The notes: a model not told the origin generated them from the sequence alone. A DNA stretch of 64,000 bases from JAZLIT01 sp045617525 (GCA_045617525.1 JAZLIT010000003.1:1-64000), one strand, 5' to 3'; positions 51,386 to 61,948 are shown, counted from the first letter of the stretch. Made by a program: numbers and translations.

Positions 51386-52031
51386 GCCCCTTTTTCAATC
51401 GTTTTTGTCCCTCACGGCAATCGTCAAGTAGCGGACATGCATGGCAGCCCGGATTTTGCGCTTTACAGTGATAGCGTCCAAAGAAAATGATTTGATGATG
51501 TGCCTTTGACCACTTTTCAATCGGCGTTTTCTTCATAATCGTTTCCTCAACCTCTAGCACTGAATCTTTCCAGCGACAGAGGCCCAAACGCTTCGAAACA
51601 CGATCTACATGCGTATCAACTGCCATCGCAGGAATATCAAAAGCAACAGATAGCACAACATTCGCCGTTTTACGTCCAACTCCCGGTAACGTCACTAAAT
51701 CCTCACGATTCGCAGGGATTTCACCACCGTATTCCGTTAATAAGCGCATACATAGTAATTGAATATTTTTCGCTTTGTTACGATAAAGTCCAATTGATCG
51801 AATATCATTTTGTAATTCTTCAAGTGGTACAGCTAAATAATCGTCTGGCGTTTTATACTTTTGGAACAATGTTTTCGTCACTTTATTTACAAGTACATCC
51901 GTACATTGTGCAGAAAGTAACGTCGCAATTGTTAGCTCGAATGGATTTTCATGCACAAGCTCACAATGTGCGTCTGGAAACATCTGGTCCATTTCCTCTA
52001 AAAAACGCTCCCATTGTTTTTTTGTTAACAT
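51369..52031 (-). CDS. nth: Endonuclease III
   Basis: A 220-residue DNA glycosylase/AP lyase that removes oxidised pyrimidines. The helix-hairpin-helix LPGVGRKTANVV (115-126) with catalytic Lys121, the catalytic Asp139 in VDTHVDR, and the four Cys of the [4Fe-4S] cluster (YHCKAQNPGCHACPLLDDC) are all present. Middle gene of dnaD-nth-ypoC, nine bases after dnaD. Confidence 0.95.
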   Translation of the reverse strand: MLTKKQWERFLEEMDQMFPDAHCELVHENPFELTIATLLSAQCTDVLVNKVTKTLFQKYKTPDDYLAVPLEELQNDIRSIGLYRNKAKNIQLLCMRLLTEYGGEIPANREDLVTLPGVGRKTANVVLSVAFDIPAMAVDTHVDRVSKRLGLCRWKDSVLEVEETIMKKTPIEKWSKAHHQIIFFGRYHCKAQNPGCHACPLLDDCREGQKRLKKGLVKID

Positions 52032-52040
52032 CGAATTCTC

Positions 52041-52757
52041 CTATTCTCTTTCATCTAGCCAATTATAAAAGCCCGTATTTGACTTAGATGTTTGATCAGC
52101 TGCAGGTTTTTGCTGTTGTGGCGCAATTGTTTTTTGACGGAATTGATCCGTATGCTGCTGTACTTGTGCAATTGACGTAATTTTCTTCTTCTTCCACTCA
52201 AACAAAATACGATCAATATAGCGTAAAGAGGTTTTATTCGCAAGTACCGCCTCTTTTATCGCTTCTTTAATAATTTCAGGTGAATGATGATCCTGATCTA
52301 GCCACATGCTTACCGTTTCAATTTCCATAGGCGAAAGCAGTCTTCCTAGCTCTTGCTCAAGCAATGTAAAGATTGCGCTACCATCTAATTTCGTCACATG
52401 CTCAGATTGAACGGTTGCTTTCTGCTCTAATTTATCTAAAATTCGTTCCCAAAGTGGATAAAGCGAAAACTTTTCATAGAGCATTCCGCTTTCATTTGTG
52501 TCCTGCTTCATCTCAAGCAAGCCCTTTTGCATTAAACGTTGATATAACGCTGATACTTGATTTTGAGTATGACCTGTACGTTGCTCGACAAGCGTTGGTG
52601 TCGGGAATTCATTACCCTCTGCTTGGAACGCTAAAAGATGCAGTACAAGCAGCGCCTCTTCATCCTGAAGCCCTAGCTCTTTATACGTTTGAAAAAATAA
52701 ATTTGGAATCGTTACGGTTTCTTGTTCCGTCCAAATACGGATTCGGTTAAAGCTCAT
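52041..52757 (-). CDS. dnaD: DNA replication initiation protein DnaD
   Basis: A 238-residue primosome protein that helps load the replicative helicase at oriC and at restart. The N-terminal winged-helix DDBH1 domain (about 10-110) and the C-terminal DDBH2 domain (about 135-205, with the YIDRILFEWKKKKI helix and a nearby YxxxIL(Y/F)xW motif) are visible. The frame reaches 52817; ATG 52757 with GGGGGATT before it is chosen. First gene of dnaD-nth-ypoC; the conserved neighbour asnS is separated from it by a repeat pair. Confidence 0.92.
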   Translation of the reverse strand: MSFNRIRIWTEQETVTIPNLFFQTYKELGLQDEEALLVLHLLAFQAEGNEFPTPTLVEQRTGHTQNQVSALYQRLMQKGLLEMKQDTNESGMLYEKFSLYPLWERILDKLEQKATVQSEHVTKLDGSAIFTLLEQELGRLLSPMEIETVSMWLDQDHHSPEIIKEAIKEAVLANKTSLRYIDRILFEWKKKKITSIAQVQQHTDQFRQKTIAPQQQKPAADQTSKSNTGFYNWLDERE

Positions 52758-52842
52758 TTTTAGTTGAATCCCCCTCTGATAGGTAATGAAAGGGATGCGA
52801 CGAATGAAATCGCGCACCCCTGTTGATTGTTATATTTTTATG

Positions 52843-53081
52843 ATCTAGCTCCTGCGGGCACTCCCTCGGGGTCGCTTCACGAATTTCCTTCGTGTGCAAG
52901 CACACTTCGGAAATTCGCTCCAGCGCCTGTCGGTCGTGAGCTTGCCCGCATACGCTTTTCTTCTATCTAGCTCCTGCGGCCACTCCCTCGGGGTCACTTC
53001 ACGAATTTCCTTCGTGTGCAAGCACACTGCGGAGATTCGCTCCAGTGCCTGTCGGTCGTGAGCTTAGCCGCATACGCTTTT
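52843..53081. repeat. Two tandem copies of a ~120-bp palindromic repeat
   Basis: Copy 1 is 52843-52964 and copy 2 is 52965-53081 (period 122). Both carry: an outer inverted pair (TGCGGGC with GCCCGCA in copy 1; TGCGGC with GCCGCA in copy 2), an inner stem CGAATTTCC/GGAAATTCG (one G-U in copy 2) and a tip GTGTGC/GCACAC. They differ at about eight places. The motif set (AGCTCC..GCG, CTCGGGGTC, CTGTCGG, TACGCTTTT) belongs to an interspersed repeat type of Bacillales. It fills the 328-base gap between dnaD and asnS. Confidence 0.85.
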
Positions 53082-53085
53082 ATAA

Positions 53086-54381
53086 CTAAGGGTATAGGCG
53101 GTTTAGTAAGCGTGGGAATGGGATTGCTTCGCGGATATGCTCTGCACCTGAAATCCATGCTACTGTACGCTCTAAGCCAAGACCGAAGCCTGAGTGAGGT
53201 ACTGAACCTTGTTTACGTAATTCTAAATACCAAGCATAAGCGTCCATTGATAGGCCGTGTTCTTCTAGACGAGATTTTAATAAATCATAATCGTGAATAC
53301 GCTCAGAACCACCAATAATTTCGCCGTAACCTTCTGGTGCAATTAAGTCAGCACATAGTACTACATCATCGCGGTCTGGGTGTGGCTGCATGTAGAAAGG
53401 TTTAATGCCTGTTGGGTAACAAGTAATGAATACTGGCATATCATAATGGTTTGCAATTGCTGTTTCGTGCGGTGCACCAAAGTCATCGCCCCACTGAATA
53501 TCGTCAAAACCTTGTTCGTGTAGGAATTTGATTGCATCGTCATAAGAAATACGTGGGAATGAACCTTTAATATTTTCTAATTTAGATGTATCGCGACCTA
53601 AACGCTCTAAGTCTAATTTACAATTTTTTAGCACAGATTGAACGATATGTGTAACATATTGTTCTTGTACTTGTAAGCTTTCTTCATGTTCAACAAACGC
53701 CATTTCAGGTTCAATCATCCAGAACTCGATTAAGTGGCGACGTGTTTTAGATTTCTCCGCACGGAAAGTTGGACCGAATGAGAATACGCGTCCTTGTGCC
53801 ATTGCAGCAGCTTCCATGTATAGCTGACCTGATTGAGAAAGGAACGCATCTTCATCAAAGTATTTCGTTGCAAATAGCTCTGAAGTACCTTCTGGTGCAG
53901 AACCAGTTAAAATTGGTGGATCCATTTTAGTGAAGCCATTTTCATTAAAGAACTCGTAAGTTGCACGGATGATTTCATTACGTACTTTCATTACCGCGTG
54001 TTGTTTACGAGAACGTAACCAAAGATGACGGTTGTCCATTAAGAACTCTATACCATGCTCTTTTGGTGTAATTGGGTAATCTGTAGCAGCATGAATTACT
54101 TCAATGCCCGTTACGTTTAACTCAACACCAAATGAATTACGCTCATCTACTTTAACTTCACCGATGATGTACATTGACGTTTCTTGCGTCATACCTTTAG
54201 CTACTGCAAATAATTCTTCGCCTACTTCTTCTTTTACTACGATTCCTTGCACGAAGCCAGAACCGTCACGTAATTGTAAGAATGCCATTTTACCACTTGC
54301 TCGCTTATTTGCTAACCATGCACCTATTTTGACTGTTTCGCCAATGTGTTGTGGCATGTCTTTAATCATAATTTTTTTCAT
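53086..54381 (-). CDS. asnS: Asparagine-tRNA ligase
   Basis: A 431-residue class II synthetase that charges tRNA-Asn. The OB-fold anticodon domain (about 1-110) is followed by the class II core; motif 2 [21 protein letters not shown] and motif 3 [15 protein letters not shown] are clear. GGAGG five bases before ATG 54381 sets the start (open frame begins four codons earlier). It follows aspB closely, so aspB-asnS are one unit, as in B. subtilis. Confidence 0.95.
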   Translation of the reverse strand: MKKIMIKDMPQHIGETVKIGAWLANKRASGKMAFLQLRDGSGFVQGIVVKEEVGEELFAVAKGMTQETSMYIIGEVKVDERNSFGVELNVTGIEVIHAATDYPITPKEHGIEFLMDNRHLWLRSRKQHAVMKVRNEIIRATYEFFNENGFTKMDPPILTGSAPEGTSELFATKYFDEDAFLSQSGQLYMEAAAMAQGRVFSFGPTFRAEKSKTRRHLIEFWMIEPEMAFVEHEESLQVQEQYVTHIVQSVLKNCKLDLERLGRDTSKLENIKGSFPRISYDDAIKFLHEQGFDDIQWGDDFGAPHETAIANHYDMPVFITCYPTGIKPFYMQPHPDRDDVVLCADLIAPEGYGEIIGGSERIHDYDLLKSRLEEHGLSMDAYAWYLELRKQGSVPHSGFGLGLERTVAWISGAEHIREAIPFPRLLNRLYP

Positions 54382-54382
54382 G

Positions 54383-55603
54383 TTATCCTCCATAAGTTAA
54401 ACGTTCAGTATATCCTTGCCATTTTGATTGCACGAATGCATCCATACGACGTACTGCTTCTTCTAATTGTTGTAACGATGTTGCATATGACAAACGAATT
54501 GTTGTAGGGGCACCGAAACCTGATCCAGGTATAACGGCAACATTTGCTTCAGTTAATAACGCACTTGCAAAATCATCTACACTGTCATAGCCACATTTTT
54601 CTGATGCCTCAGAAACATCTGGTAGTAAGTAAAATGCACCTTGTGGCTTTAACACTTTAAAGCCAGGAATTGCTGCTAATTTTGGATAAATAACTTGTAA
54701 GCGTGATTCAAACGCTGTGCGCATTTCTTCCACTGCAGTTTGCGGCCCATTATAAGCCTCAACTGCTGCATATTGCGCTGTTGTTGTAGCGTTTGAAGTA
54801 GAGTGAGACGCTAAGTCAGTCATCGCCTTAATTATGTCCATATCACCTGCGGCATAGCCAATTCGCCAGCCAGTCATTGAATGTGATTTTGCTACACCAT
54901 TAATAACGATCGTACGCGCCTTGATATCATCAGAAAGTTGTGCAATTGAAAAATGCTTTATACCATTGTATACAAGCTTTTCATAAATTTCATCCGAAAC
55001 GATTAAAATATCTTTTTCAGCTGCAACTTTTGCCAATTCAGCTAGCTCTTCTTTTGAATAAATCATACCAGAAGGGTTCGATGGCGAATTAATAATTACT
55101 GCTTTTGTCTTCTCTGTGATTGAATCACGTAGCTGATCTGCTGTAATTTTATAATTTTGCGCTGCATTTCCTTCTACGTATACAGGAACACCGCCTGCTA
55201 ACTTCACTTGTTCTGGATAAGATACCCAATAGGGAATCGGAATAATTACTTCATCCCCATCGTTTAAAATCACTTGGAATAGCGTATATAAAACATGCTT
55301 TGCACCAACACCAACCATCACTTCATTTGGCTTATATGTAAGCTGATTATCTCGCTGTAATTTATTAATAATGGCTTTTTTAAGAACTGGCAACCCACCT
55401 GATGGCGTATATTTCGTAAAACCCTTGTTCATCGAATCTATTGCTGCATCTAATATATTTTGTGGTGTGTTAAAATCCGGTTCTCCCGCACCAAGGCCAA
55501 TAACATCTATCCCTTGATCCTTTAGCTCTTTTGCTTTTGCAGTAATCGCTAATGTTGATGAAGGCGTTAATGTTTTTACACGATCCGCCAATAATTGCTT
55601 CAT
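54383..55603 (-). CDS. aspB: Aspartate aminotransferase
   Basis: A 406-residue PLP enzyme of the class I aminotransferase fold (Ib subgroup, as B. subtilis AspB). The PLP Lys is in [16 protein letters not shown] and the substrate-carboxylate Arg in TTIRLSYA; the phosphate-binding AKHVLYTL and SPSNPSG motifs are present. It interconverts aspartate and oxaloacetate, and so feeds asparagine for AsnS directly downstream. Sits between ypmB and asnS. Confidence 0.92.
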   Translation of the reverse strand: MKQLLADRVKTLTPSSTLAITAKAKELKDQGIDVIGLGAGEPDFNTPQNILDAAIDSMNKGFTKYTPSGGLPVLKKAIINKLQRDNQLTYKPNEVMVGVGAKHVLYTLFQVILNDGDEVIIPIPYWVSYPEQVKLAGGVPVYVEGNAAQNYKITADQLRDSITEKTKAVIINSPSNPSGMIYSKEELAELAKVAAEKDILIVSDEIYEKLVYNGIKHFSIAQLSDDIKARTIVINGVAKSHSMTGWRIGYAAGDMDIIKAMTDLASHSTSNATTTAQYAAVEAYNGPQTAVEEMRTAFESRLQVIYPKLAAIPGFKVLKPQGAFYLLPDVSEASEKCGYDSVDDFASALLTEANVAVIPGSGFGAPTTIRLSYATSLQQLEEAVRRMDAFVQSKWQGYTERLTYGG

Positions 55604-55619
55604 TCCTAAATCGTCTCCT

Positions 55620-56102
55620 CTACAAGTTCAAAATACGTTTCCACCATTGCCCATCCTCAAATAAGATATAGACATAGTTTAGTTTGTCCGATTCGTTTTT
55701 ATACGTAATTTCCCATACTGCACCCGCTTCCTCATACCCTAATTTCGTATGAAGAATTTCTTTCACCTTGACCTGGCTATATAAATCGCCTAGAGCCTCC
55801 GCTTCAGTAATACCATCCATTAGAAAAACCTCTTGAATTGCATTTACTTCTAACGAGATTGGCACAAATACAGCTTTTTCTTTTCCGTATTCATCAAGGC
55901 CGAATACCGTGACATAGGGTTTATTCCCATTATAGGTATAAGAATCCGTCACGACCGCTAGCGCTTTCGATTGCAGCGTTAACTCCTCAGCTTGCCCTCG
56001 GATATCATAAAAAGGTTTGCTAGATTTCCAAAGCATAAAAACGCCCAACACAAGCGAAACAGCTAAAATAAATACCGCACTAAAAATAAGCCACTTTTTC
56101 AT
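55620..56102 (-). CDS. ypmB: YpmB-like DUF5590 protein
   Basis: A 160-residue protein with one N-terminal membrane helix (about 5-23) and an extracytoplasmic alpha-beta domain (DUF5590, PepSY-like) repeated about twice. Its place between dinG and aspB is the conserved place of B. subtilis ypmB. The stop is 17 bases before the aspB start, so they are co-transcribed. Function unknown. Confidence 0.85.
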   Translation of the reverse strand: MKKWLIFSAVFILAVSLVLGVFMLWKSSKPFYDIRGQAEELTLQSKALAVVTDSYTYNGNKPYVTVFGLDEYGKEKAVFVPISLEVNAIQEVFLMDGITEAEALGDLYSQVKVKEILHTKLGYEEAGAVWEITYKNESDKLNYVYILFEDGQWWKRILNL

Positions 56103-56195
56103 GGATTCACCTTATTCCGTACGGCTTGCATACCGCGAAGCGTATGCTGCCTTTTTTTTAGAGTTGAAGTCATCTTGCATACCTGCTTTCCATAC

Positions 56196-58976
56196 TTATC
56201 GTTTTTTATTATACCAATGTTCGAGCTGTGTGACCATATGCTCTAATGGTAGTTTTTGTACTGAAATTGCAGGTAATGCGTCAATAAATTGTTGCCCATA
56301 CGATTTCGTCTCAATTCGGCGATCCAAAATAATAAATACGCCACTGTCTTGATTCGAACGAATTAATCGTCCAAACCCTTGTTTCAAACGTAAAATTGCT
56401 TCGGGTAATGCTAATTTTTGAAATGGATTTAAACCTGCATTCGTCAGCAATTGTGCACGCGTCATAAACGTCGGCTCGTCCGGTGAAGAAAATGGTAATC
56501 GAACAACGATAACTGCAGATAACCCATCACCTGGAACATCCACACCTTCCCAAAAGCTATTCGTGCCGAACAAAACGGAATGGCTAAACTTTTGGAAGGA
56601 TTTTAATAATTTCATTCGACTACCTGACGTCACGCCTTGTGCAAATAATAAATAATCACTTAGCAATTCACTTTCTTGAATAAGATCCACGGTTTTCTTC
56701 AGCATATCTTGCGATGTAAATAACACAAAGCAACGTCCCTGCGTGGTTTTTACCGTTCTAATAATCGCATGAGCGACTGCCTCAATATAGTTCATCTGCG
56801 AAACGGATTGAATGTCCGGCATATCCGTGACCACAAAAACCTCTGCACCCGAATAATAATGCTGTGGCGCTTGTAATTCATGAATATGAACCGAACGATT
56901 GATTCCTAACTGATCGCTAATAAAATGCCTATTTCCAGGAACAGTTAACGTTCCAGACGTCCAAATAATCGCAGCCTTTTCTGCAAACGGACGAATCGTT
57001 TCCTGAATCGTTTGCGTCACTTGAGTCGGCTTTTTATAAATTTGAATACTGCCTGGTACACTACGTCGATCGACCTCAAGCCAACTTGAAACTGCTGCAT
57101 TTTTCAGTAAAAATACATCGTCCCATTCCGCAATTTTCAGCTTGAATTCACGAATGAAATAAAGCCATTCATTGTAAATTGCCAAATGCTCGGATACCAG
57201 CTGCTCAACGCTTTGCTTAAAACCAGATGCAATTTCTTCGGCAAGATTAATCCACACTTGTAATACATTTGAAAGGTACACAAATTTTATCGGTTGTAAT
57301 TGGAGGTCCTCCATAATTACTGAAATTTTCGTGGAGTATTTATTTGTATTGGCTAATTTTTGTTCAATTGATACTAGGATTTCTGCAATTGCATCGTCAA
57401 ACACACGTTGTAGCTCAATAAACTGGCGCTCGCTTTTTCGGATTAACGCACTAGACACGAGATGCTTCTTTAAGCCTACCTTTTGAATACGGTTAAATAA
57501 TTGTCCATCATCGAATGTTCCAATTTTACCGAATAAGTACTTCCAGCTCGTATAGCTAAATACTCTTTCATTTTTTGAAATTGCTGTTTGCACAACCTGA
57601 TGGGCCTCATCAAAAATCCAACCTCCGACATTCTGGAAGATTGGCTGAATACGTGTCGCATCTGCAAAAACCATCGCATGATTCGTCACAATTATTTGCG
57701 CCTTTTTCGCTTGATTAACCGCCAATTGATAAAAGTCTATTTCTGCTATTGCCGGACCACTATCTGCCGTTTTCCTAATTTTATCGAGAAATAGCTGTCC
57801 TCCACCAGAAACATTTAATTCGCTCAGATCACCTGATTTTGTCTTCGCTAGCCAAATTAGCACCTGTAACGTAGCAAGTGTTTCATCATAGGAATCATCT
57901 AGCGTCATTAAATATTGAGAAAATCGCTCCACATCTATATAATTCCGCATCCCTTTAACGAGCGCAATATTCACCTTTTCAGTAGTAATTGCTTCAAGCT
58001 TGCCAATTTCCTCATAGAGTAACTGATCCATCAAGCTAGACGTATACGTGCTAATAACAACTTGCTTACCCGTTTCCTTTGCATAAAAATAGGCCGGTAT
58101 TAAATAGCCAATTGTCTTCCCAATCCCCGTCGATGCTTCAATGACTGTTTCCTGCTTATTTTGCAATCCTTCCCACACAAAATCCATCATCTCGAATTGC
58201 TGTGGTCTTTCCTCATAATGAGGCATTGCACGCTGCATTAATTCAATTTTACGTTGACGCTCGCTAGGGTAAATTGATTCTATATGTGCGGTATCTACTT
58301 GATCCGGTTTCAATAAGGCAATCTTTTTATAAAACTGCCATTGACCAATTTTTTCAGAATTGCGACGTTTTTCATAGAGCGCATCAAAAAAAAGCTGTGC
58401 TAAATTTGATTTCAAGCGAAATGATCGCTTATGTAACAATTCAAGTGTCACAAGTGGTAGTTTAATTAATTCTTCCCAGCAAAATTTTAGCAATAAAGCA
58501 GTCGCATATGCATCGTCATCCGCCCGATGAGCTTGCTTCAACTCAATGCCAAAATCCGCCGCTAAGTCCCCTAATTTATAGCTAAGTGATTGGGGGAATA
58601 AAATTTTCGCCAGCTCTACTGTATCCATTTTCTTACCATGCCATTTCGGCAATCCTACGCGGCGGAATTCTGCTTGTAAAAAAGGCAAATCAAAATCGGC
58701 ATTATGCGCGACGAATATACAATCCGAAAGTAATTCGTATATATAATCTGCATATGCCTCAAAAGGAGGTGCATCCTTTACATCTTCATCTGTAATATTC
58801 GTTAAATCCTGTATAAAAGCAGGAATTGCTTTGCCAGGATGGATAAATTTCGTATATGTTTTTTGAATTTGCCAATCTTGCATAATGACAATCGCAATTT
58901 GAATTATTCGATCGCCAGCTATATGAGAATGCCCTGTCGTTTCAATGTCGACAATTGCATATTTATGACTTTCCAT
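56196..58976 (-). CDS. dinG: DinG helicase-exonuclease
   Basis: A 926-residue protein. The N-terminal DEDDh 3'-5' exonuclease domain (about 1-175) shows DIETTG (Asp10, Glu12) and later ligands HNADFD and HRADDDA. A superfamily 2 XPD/DinG-type helicase follows, with Walker A EASTGIGKT near 280, the DEAH box in WIFDEAHQ, and motif V/VI in SFWEGVDVPG and QGFGRLIRSNQD. The iron-sulfur cysteines of Gram-negative DinG are missing, as usual in Bacillus-type DinG. The ribosome site before the ATG is weak. It is head of dinG-ypmB-aspB-asnS. Confidence 0.93.
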   Translation of the reverse strand: MESHKYAIVDIETTGHSHIAGDRIIQIAIVIMQDWQIQKTYTKFIHPGKAIPAFIQDLTNITDEDVKDAPPFEAYADYIYELLSDCIFVAHNADFDLPFLQAEFRRVGLPKWHGKKMDTVELAKILFPQSLSYKLGDLAADFGIELKQAHRADDDAYATALLLKFCWEELIKLPLVTLELLHKRSFRLKSNLAQLFFDALYEKRRNSEKIGQWQFYKKIALLKPDQVDTAHIESIYPSERQRKIELMQRAMPHYEERPQQFEMMDFVWEGLQNKQETVIEASTGIGKTIGYLIPAYFYAKETGKQVVISTYTSSLMDQLLYEEIGKLEAITTEKVNIALVKGMRNYIDVERFSQYLMTLDDSYDETLATLQVLIWLAKTKSGDLSELNVSGGGQLFLDKIRKTADSGPAIAEIDFYQLAVNQAKKAQIIVTNHAMVFADATRIQPIFQNVGGWIFDEAHQVVQTAISKNERVFSYTSWKYLFGKIGTFDDGQLFNRIQKVGLKKHLVSSALIRKSERQFIELQRVFDDAIAEILVSIEQKLANTNKYSTKISVIMEDLQLQPIKFVYLSNVLQVWINLAEEIASGFKQSVEQLVSEHLAIYNEWLYFIREFKLKIAEWDDVFLLKNAAVSSWLEVDRRSVPGSIQIYKKPTQVTQTIQETIRPFAEKAAIIWTSGTLTVPGNRHFISDQLGINRSVHIHELQAPQHYYSGAEVFVVTDMPDIQSVSQMNYIEAVAHAIIRTVKTTQGRCFVLFTSQDMLKKTVDLIQESELLSDYLLFAQGVTSGSRMKLLKSFQKFSHSVLFGTNSFWEGVDVPGDGLSAVIVVRLPFSSPDEPTFMTRAQLLTNAGLNPFQKLALPEAILRLKQGFGRLIRSNQDSGVFIILDRRIETKSYGQQFIDALPAISVQKLPLEHMVTQLEHWYNKKR

Positions 58977-59075
58977 TTCTATCTCAACTCGCAGTTCATA
59001 TAGTATATGCGAATTTTATCACACTACTTACGCATGGTCATGCAAAAGCTGTGATTCCATTGCATTTCTGCTTGA

Positions 59076-59390
59076 TTACATCGCTGAAGGCGTAAATTGT
59101 ACCGTATAGCCATTGCCAAGTGCCATTTGTAGTTTTTTTGCTAATAGTTCACCCTGCTTATTATGCTCGGCTTCCAACTGTTCGCCACCTTCAACAAATA
59201 CACCATCTTCTAAATCTACCCATTGCCCGTAAGCATTACCCCAATCGAGTAAGGTCTCCTGCATCTCTTCACTCACTGGTAATTCATCAAGTTCAATGTT
59301 GTATTGGCACACTGCACACCATACTGGATCTGCACCGTACTCCCCTTCAAGCAGTAGCATTCTAGATAACTCTTTACATCCACATTCCAT
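59076..59390 (-). CDS. Hypothetical protein with Cys pairs
   Basis: A 104-residue acidic cytosolic protein. AAGGACG with eight-base spacing fixes ATG 59390, though the frame is open 31 codons earlier. CGC at residues 3-5 and CAVC near 25-28 may bind a metal. The rest (ELDELPVSEEMQETLLDWGNAYG) is helical. No family recognised. It is in the same direction as dinG, but just downstream of lpdA. Confidence 0.65.
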   Translation of the reverse strand: MECGCKELSRMLLLEGEYGADPVWCAVCQYNIELDELPVSEEMQETLLDWGNAYGQWVDLEDGVFVEGGEQLEAEHNKQGELLAKKLQMALGNGYTVQFTPSAM

Positions 59391-59613
59391 AAAAAAACAC
59401 GTCCTTTCATACATATGCCCATTATATAAGAAGATAGCCAAATATGCTTTAATTATAGCGTGGTTTATTAATATGATTTTCACTGTCTAATATAGTGCCA
59501 CCTTGTTTAGATTCGGGATAAACAAAAAAAGGCAAGCAAACGAATAAATCGCTTACTCCCCTTTTATAAAACGAGCATTGCAAAATTGAACACTCAGCTA
59601 TGTATTTGATGAA

Positions 59614-59647
59614 AATAAAAAAAGAGCAGGGGCTCATCTCCCTGCTC
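59614..59647 (-). terminator. Terminator of lpdA
   Basis: A perfect 8-bp stem GAGCAGGG/CCCTGCTC (59624-59631 with 59640-59647), A-run on the left. A second hairpin GCAAAGT-CGAA-ACTTTGC lies between it and the lpdA stop at about 59695-59713. Confidence 0.8.
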
Positions 59648-59773
59648 ACGCAATTCATACCCAGCAAATCCGTGCTGTTAGCGGTACGAATTGTTGCAAA
59701 GTCGAAACTTTGCGATAGGTTTTGGCACCTAAATTCTATTATACGTGTTTCAACTACGTATTTCAACCCTTTT

Positions 59774-61108
59774 TTACTGATGAATCGCTTTACCAAATAC
59801 TGCACTTGCTGCGTCACCAATATGCTCACTCACCGTTGGATGTGGAAAAATCATACGTGCAAGTTCTTTTACAGAACCACCTGAAATTTTTGCAGCAAGC
59901 ATTGCATTGATCATTTCTGTTGCACCATCACCTACAACACATGCCCCGTAAATATCCCCTTCAGGACTTGCCACAAACTTCATAAAACCTGAAGTATTAC
60001 CCTCTAGTAATGCTTTTGGATTCGTCGGCAAGTACATTTTTGTGACGATTGAATCTAACGGCGCTTCATGCTCTAGCATCCCAAATGTCGCAATTTCTGG
60101 ATGCGTATACACACAACGCGGCACCTCCTGCTGATTAATCACTTTCGGATGTTTTCCAAGAATTGAGTCCACCGCATGCGTCCCTTCTGCACTTGCAGTA
60201 TGCGCAAGCTGGAACCCGCCCACTAAATCGCCAATCGCATAAACGCCTGACATGCTTGTTTCATAATGATTATTCACTTTTATTAAATTACCATCCAGCG
60301 CTAAACCTAGATCAACGGCAATTTTCGTGTTTGGACGACGACCTGTTGCGAATAATAAATTTTCAAACGGGAACTCCCCGATTGACGTCTGAATTTTATC
60401 TTTCTTAATTTCTTCAAATTTAAAATCGAGCACAAGCTCAATGCCTAACTGCTTCATCTTTTCCTTTATAATTGGGCGTGCATCGGGTTCTTCTGTTTGT
60501 AAAATATCTTGACTATGATTTAGAACGGTTACCTTTGTCCCCATTGGCGCTAAAGCAAAGGCCATCTCGATTGCAATTACCCCACCACCTACGATCGTTA
60601 GCTGCGCTGGTAGCTCCTGTATATCGAAAAATGTATCTGTTGTGTAATAGCTCGCTTGCTCCAATCCTTCAAATGGTGGCACAAACGGACGACTGCCTGT
60701 TGCTAAAATGATATTCGTGGCAGAAAACTGTTCCTCCCCAACCGTTATCACTTTATCTGTAGATACACTACCTTCCCCACGGAACATTTTAATTTGTGCA
60801 TTCGCAATAAAACTTTCAATATTTAATAATAATTGCTCGATCACTGCATCTTTACGCTTCATTAACTTCGGGAAATCAATATTAATCGTCGGCACCGTAA
60901 TACCCCAATCCGTTCCACGACGAATTTCTTGAACCAGCTTGCTATGCTCAAGCATAATTTTTGAAGGGATACAGCCAACGTTATAACACGCGCCGCCAAC
61001 CTTTTCCTTTTCCACAAGTGCCACCTTTAATCCACTTTTTGCCGCATGGATTGCGGCTACATAGCCACCTGGGCCAGCTCCGATAATAGCCAAATCGAAT
61101 TGTCTCAT
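59774..61108 (-). CDS. lpdA: Dihydrolipoyl dehydrogenase
   Basis: A 444-residue flavoprotein disulfide reductase (FAD, NAD). FAD motif GAGPGGYVAA is at 10-19, the redox pair Cys41 and Cys46 is in GGACYNVGCIPSK, the NAD motif in VGGGVIAIEMA, and the C-terminal His-Glu in HPTVSEHIGDA. It reoxidises dihydrolipoamide on E2 subunits; no E1/E2 genes are adjacent, so it is either a general or a second enzyme. The GGACYN form differs from the usual GGTCLN. Monocistronic and divergent from the DUF2975 gene. Confidence 0.88.
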   Translation of the reverse strand: MRQFDLAIIGAGPGGYVAAIHAAKSGLKVALVEKEKVGGACYNVGCIPSKIMLEHSKLVQEIRRGTDWGITVPTINIDFPKLMKRKDAVIEQLLLNIESFIANAQIKMFRGEGSVSTDKVITVGEEQFSATNIILATGSRPFVPPFEGLEQASYYTTDTFFDIQELPAQLTIVGGGVIAIEMAFALAPMGTKVTVLNHSQDILQTEEPDARPIIKEKMKQLGIELVLDFKFEEIKKDKIQTSIGEFPFENLLFATGRRPNTKIAVDLGLALDGNLIKVNNHYETSMSGVYAIGDLVGGFQLAHTASAEGTHAVDSILGKHPKVINQQEVPRCVYTHPEIATFGMLEHEAPLDSIVTKMYLPTNPKALLEGNTSGFMKFVASPEGDIYGACVVGDGATEMINAMLAAKISGGSVKELARMIFPHPTVSEHIGDAASAVFGKAIHQ

Positions 61109-61250
61109 TTTTCAGTCACCTCATTCCTACCATAACAAATGGATTATTCCATTGCAATATCACACCATAATTTCGTTTCGAAAAACGATACTTATTTATC
61201 GACAAACAATAAATTAAATTATAAAATGTAAAAAAAAGGAGGTATTTTAC

Positions 61251-61727
61251 GTGGACAGACTGAAAATCACACTTCTTAAAAGCGCGTTAATGGGTATTGT
61301 ACTCGTTACCTTATTACTATGTATTTTATGGCTACCCTATATGGCGAATGAATCTGTACGTATGTTTCCTGAAGTTGCATTTTTAAAATATCCAATGCTA
61401 TTCGGTATTTACGCAACAGCAATTCCATTCATCTATGCACTTTACGAGGCAGTTAGGCTATTGAATTTCATTTCAAGAGATAGTGCATTTACAGAAGAAG
61501 CTCTATATTCTTTAAAATATATAAAATATTGCGCATACACGATTATCCTGTTATACGTAGCAGGCCTTGTTATGTTAGACTACTTTAACGCGCTAGGTCC
61601 TGGCATGGCATTACTAGGACTTGTCATTATATTTGCCTCGTTTGTCATTACTCTTTTTGAAATGGTATTACAGCAACTTTTTCGCCACTCGATTTCATTA
61701 AAACAGGAAAATGAGCTTACGATATGA
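61251..61727 (+). CDS. DUF2975 membrane protein
   Basis: A 158-residue protein with four membrane helices (about 10-32, 45-66, 92-114, 118-142), the DUF2975 layout. AAAGGAGG precedes the start (GTG at 61251). The next gene begins 10 bases after its stop and encodes an Xre-type regulator; this pair is common in Firmicutes (YoaS/YozG of B. subtilis) and acts as an unsolved regulatory module. Confidence 0.85.
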   Translation: MDRLKITLLKSALMGIVLVTLLLCILWLPYMANESVRMFPEVAFLKYPMLFGIYATAIPFIYALYEAVRLLNFISRDSAFTEEALYSLKYIKYCAYTIILLYVAGLVMLDYFNALGPGMALLGLVIIFASFVITLFEMVLQQLFRHSISLKQENELTI

Positions 61728-61737
61728 GGTGTACACG

Positions 61738-61944
61738 ATGACAATTGGCGTAAATATTGATGTTATGTTAGCAAAAAGAAAAATGTCTGTAACCGAGCTT
61801 TCAGATAAAGTGGGCATTACGATGGCTAATCTCTCTATTTTAAAAAACAGCAAAGCCAAAGCCATTCGGTTTTCTACGCTCGAAGCAATTTGTAAAGCAC
61901 TTGAATGCCAGCCTGGCGATATATTGGTGTATGTAGAAGATTAA
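61738..61944 (+). CDS. Small Xre-type helix-turn-helix regulator (YozG-like)
   Basis: A 68-residue protein that is only an HTH domain (MSVTELSDKVGITMANLSILKN...FSTLEAICKALECQPGDIL). The frame is open nine codons earlier; ATG 61738 with GAGGTG at six bases is chosen. It follows the DUF2975 gene; the membrane partner may control it. A terminator follows. Confidence 0.88.
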   Translation: MTIGVNIDVMLAKRKMSVTELSDKVGITMANLSILKNSKAKAIRFSTLEAICKALECQPGDILVYVED

Positions 61945-61948
61945 AATA

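Noticed and set aside
52845..53027. A 60-codon frame over the tandem repeats
   Set aside because: It repeats itself with the period of the palindromic repeat and has no ribosome site; it is a by-product of the repeat.
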